NCBI GenBank assembly: GCA_021292165.1
Contig: CM037888.1
Coordinates: 26,821,041 to 26,885,040 of the forward strand
Source of the DNA: Shinisaurus crocodilurus
Taxonomy: Eukaryota > Chordata > Lepidosauria > Squamata > Shinisauridae
Length of the DNA stretch: 64,000 bases
Direction: 5' to 3'
Part shown: positions 62,640-64,000 of the stretch, piece after piece
Layout: every line of letters starts with the position of its first letter
Position numbering within the stretch: the stretch's first letter is position 1
Position numbers and translations under genes: made by a program
Notes under the pieces: generated by a model
The model's input: the letters and a program-made list of their open reading frames with translations, nothing else
Told to the model about the DNA's origin: nothing
Databases searched by the model: none

Positions 62640-63600
62640 TGCACTTTGCTTCAATACATTTTCAACTGTCTTCCACAATTGGCACAATAATTTTCAATCC
62701 TCTCTCCACCACCCACCGCGGGCACAAAGAGGTCTTAGTAGCTAGTCATTCTGGAACAATCCTATTGATAATGAAAGGCCTCCTCTGAAGTAAGGATTCT
62801 GAAGACCGTCTGCATATTATTACCGGCAAACATTTCTTTACCATGTTCTGCCTTTAACCGCTGTGTGTGCAAACTTCTTTAATGACAGGTAGTGTTGAAC
62901 GGCGCAGCACAGGAGTTTCCAGCGTTAAAAAGGAAAATGCTACCCCTTTGCCATCTCCTACTAATAAAAGTCTTTAGAGAATTATCTTGACAGTGGGAAG
63001 TGAATGGTTCGACTCTGCGCCTGTAGAGATCCTCTGACAGTGGGGAGGATGGGCTGCGGGGGAGAGGAAATCTATCAGATATGATGTATGTTTATACTCT
63101 CCTGCACAGAGAGTTCTCAGCATCAGGAAATCTATAGCATGAATTATTCTAACTGATTTATCCCAATACCGTAAGGACCTCATTCTGTGCTTCCTTGGTG
63201 GGGTCATCATATCGGCTGCATCTGAAAGTTTATCTCCTGCCCCAGCATCTGACTGACAAGGTGCCCCTGTATAAACTTTAGACATGGACATGGGGATTCC
63301 CTCTCCCCTTCTTTGAGGTTATAACACAACGGCTACAGCAAATGCCTCTCGATACGCACGCCGCTTCTCATAACACACTTTATATCTCAGGCTGGTATGC
63401 GGCTCTATTGATCGAGGGTTGCTTCTTACAATATCCTGATGTCTCCTTTACAGTGCTCCAGGTCCTGGCTGTGTCTGATCTGTTTTTGCCTGCATCTGAA
63501 GCAGATCGTAAGAGCCACCCCCACTCACCACATGCTCTCAGAGTCTGATTTTGTTTGTAGGGCATGCACAACTGAGGTGTTCAATAAATAACCTTAGTTT
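62640..63600. promoter_or_regulatory. Unique sequence, possibly conserved
   Basis: 62790-62900 and 63000-63320 are repeat-free and mixed in composition. Minus-strand open frames of about 105 codons have no motif. Regulatory nature is only a guess. Confidence 0.22.
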
Positions 63601-63601
63601 A

Positions 63602-63628
63602 CACACACACACACACACACACACACAA
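63602..63628. repeat. (CA)n microsatellite
   Basis: About thirteen CA units. Confidence 0.95.
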
Positions 63629-64000
63629 AACAGCACTCCAAGAAGGTGGGAATGAAAAGGCTTGTAACACATCCATGTCTTGGACACTGGGGCATCTTGG
63701 ACAGGGCAGGGCTCATCTCTGGGCTTAATCTCACCCCATTGAACTCTTCTGCTACCTCTGCTCAGCCAGGTCACTCATGCCAAGCCTCCTCCATCCTACA
63801 CCTAGCCTGCAGCTGCTGCCTTCACTGATAAAAAGCGGCAGTGAAGGAGATGGGAAAAGGTAACATAGAGAGCAGGTAGCCACACGCATGGCTCTCCGTT
63901 GGTCTTATTTGCATCCTGCAATGTCCAGCCTATTCTCCCAAGTGTTGAGAGGTGAAGAAGATAGGCTTAAGCAGGTGGGAGGCTTGACAATATCTGTAGT
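63629..64000. other. Unclassified sequence to window end
   Basis: No gene or repeat recognised. Confidence 0.45.

Overview
The window is vertebrate nuclear DNA and almost certainly comes from a squamate reptile (a lizard or a close relative). The main evidence is at least eight copies of a tRNA-derived SINE matching the Sauria SINE family, which is restricted to squamates. They have a pol III A/B-box head, a conserved core, and a 3' end reading roughly 'CCTTGGGTTCCTTGCAGG ... GGGTATAAATATAATAAATAAATA'. CR1- and L2-type LINE 3' ends, MIR-like SINEs, hAT, mariner-like and Harbinger-like MITEs and many microsatellites fit the same origin. I found no convincing protein-coding gene, rRNA or tRNA gene. 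The longest open frames run through repeats or simple sequence, or lack family resemblance. The only recognisable coding remnants are decayed C-terminal pieces of CR1 and L2 reverse-transcriptase ORFs.

Layout. From 1 to about 41.5 kb the sequence is a dense mosaic of nested interspersed repeats. A partial tandem duplication opens the window, followed by CR1 and L2 3' ends. A 126-bp Harbinger-like hairpin sits inside an L2 at 6351-6476. A run of unique sequence at 7.06-7.84 kb looks like conserved non-coding DNA and ends in a perfect 18-bp palindrome. Sauria SINEs alternate with L2 and hAT elements from 9.9 to 14.2 kb, and a mariner-like MITE lies at 15.1 kb. A non-autonomous Helitron (15866-16990) carries a G-rich minisatellite, and a Sauria SINE abuts its 3' end. 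A permuted CR1 lies at 18.5-19.2 kb and possible solo LTRs at about 22.5-23.2 and 32.7-33.3 kb. A hAT-like element at 27.2-27.9 kb is filled with GAGTC motifs, and a 165-bp hAT MITE with a perfect 8-bp target duplication is at 28.35 kb. Several TIR MITE families recur between 26 and 41.4 kb.

From about 41.5 to 57 kb the sequence is AT-rich, repeat-poor and mostly unclassifiable, with patches that resemble conserved enhancers (homeodomain-type TAAT/ATTA clusters, a CRE-like site). From 57 to 64 kb repeats return (CR1, L2, Sauria SINE, MIR, a second copy of the 41-kb MITE).

Overall this looks like intergenic or intronic DNA. No operon or pathway logic applies. What can be read is the order of insertions (elements within elements, target-site duplications) and a set of candidate regulatory blocks. 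Family names rest on recognition by eye. Boundaries without a target duplication are approximate to tens of bases.
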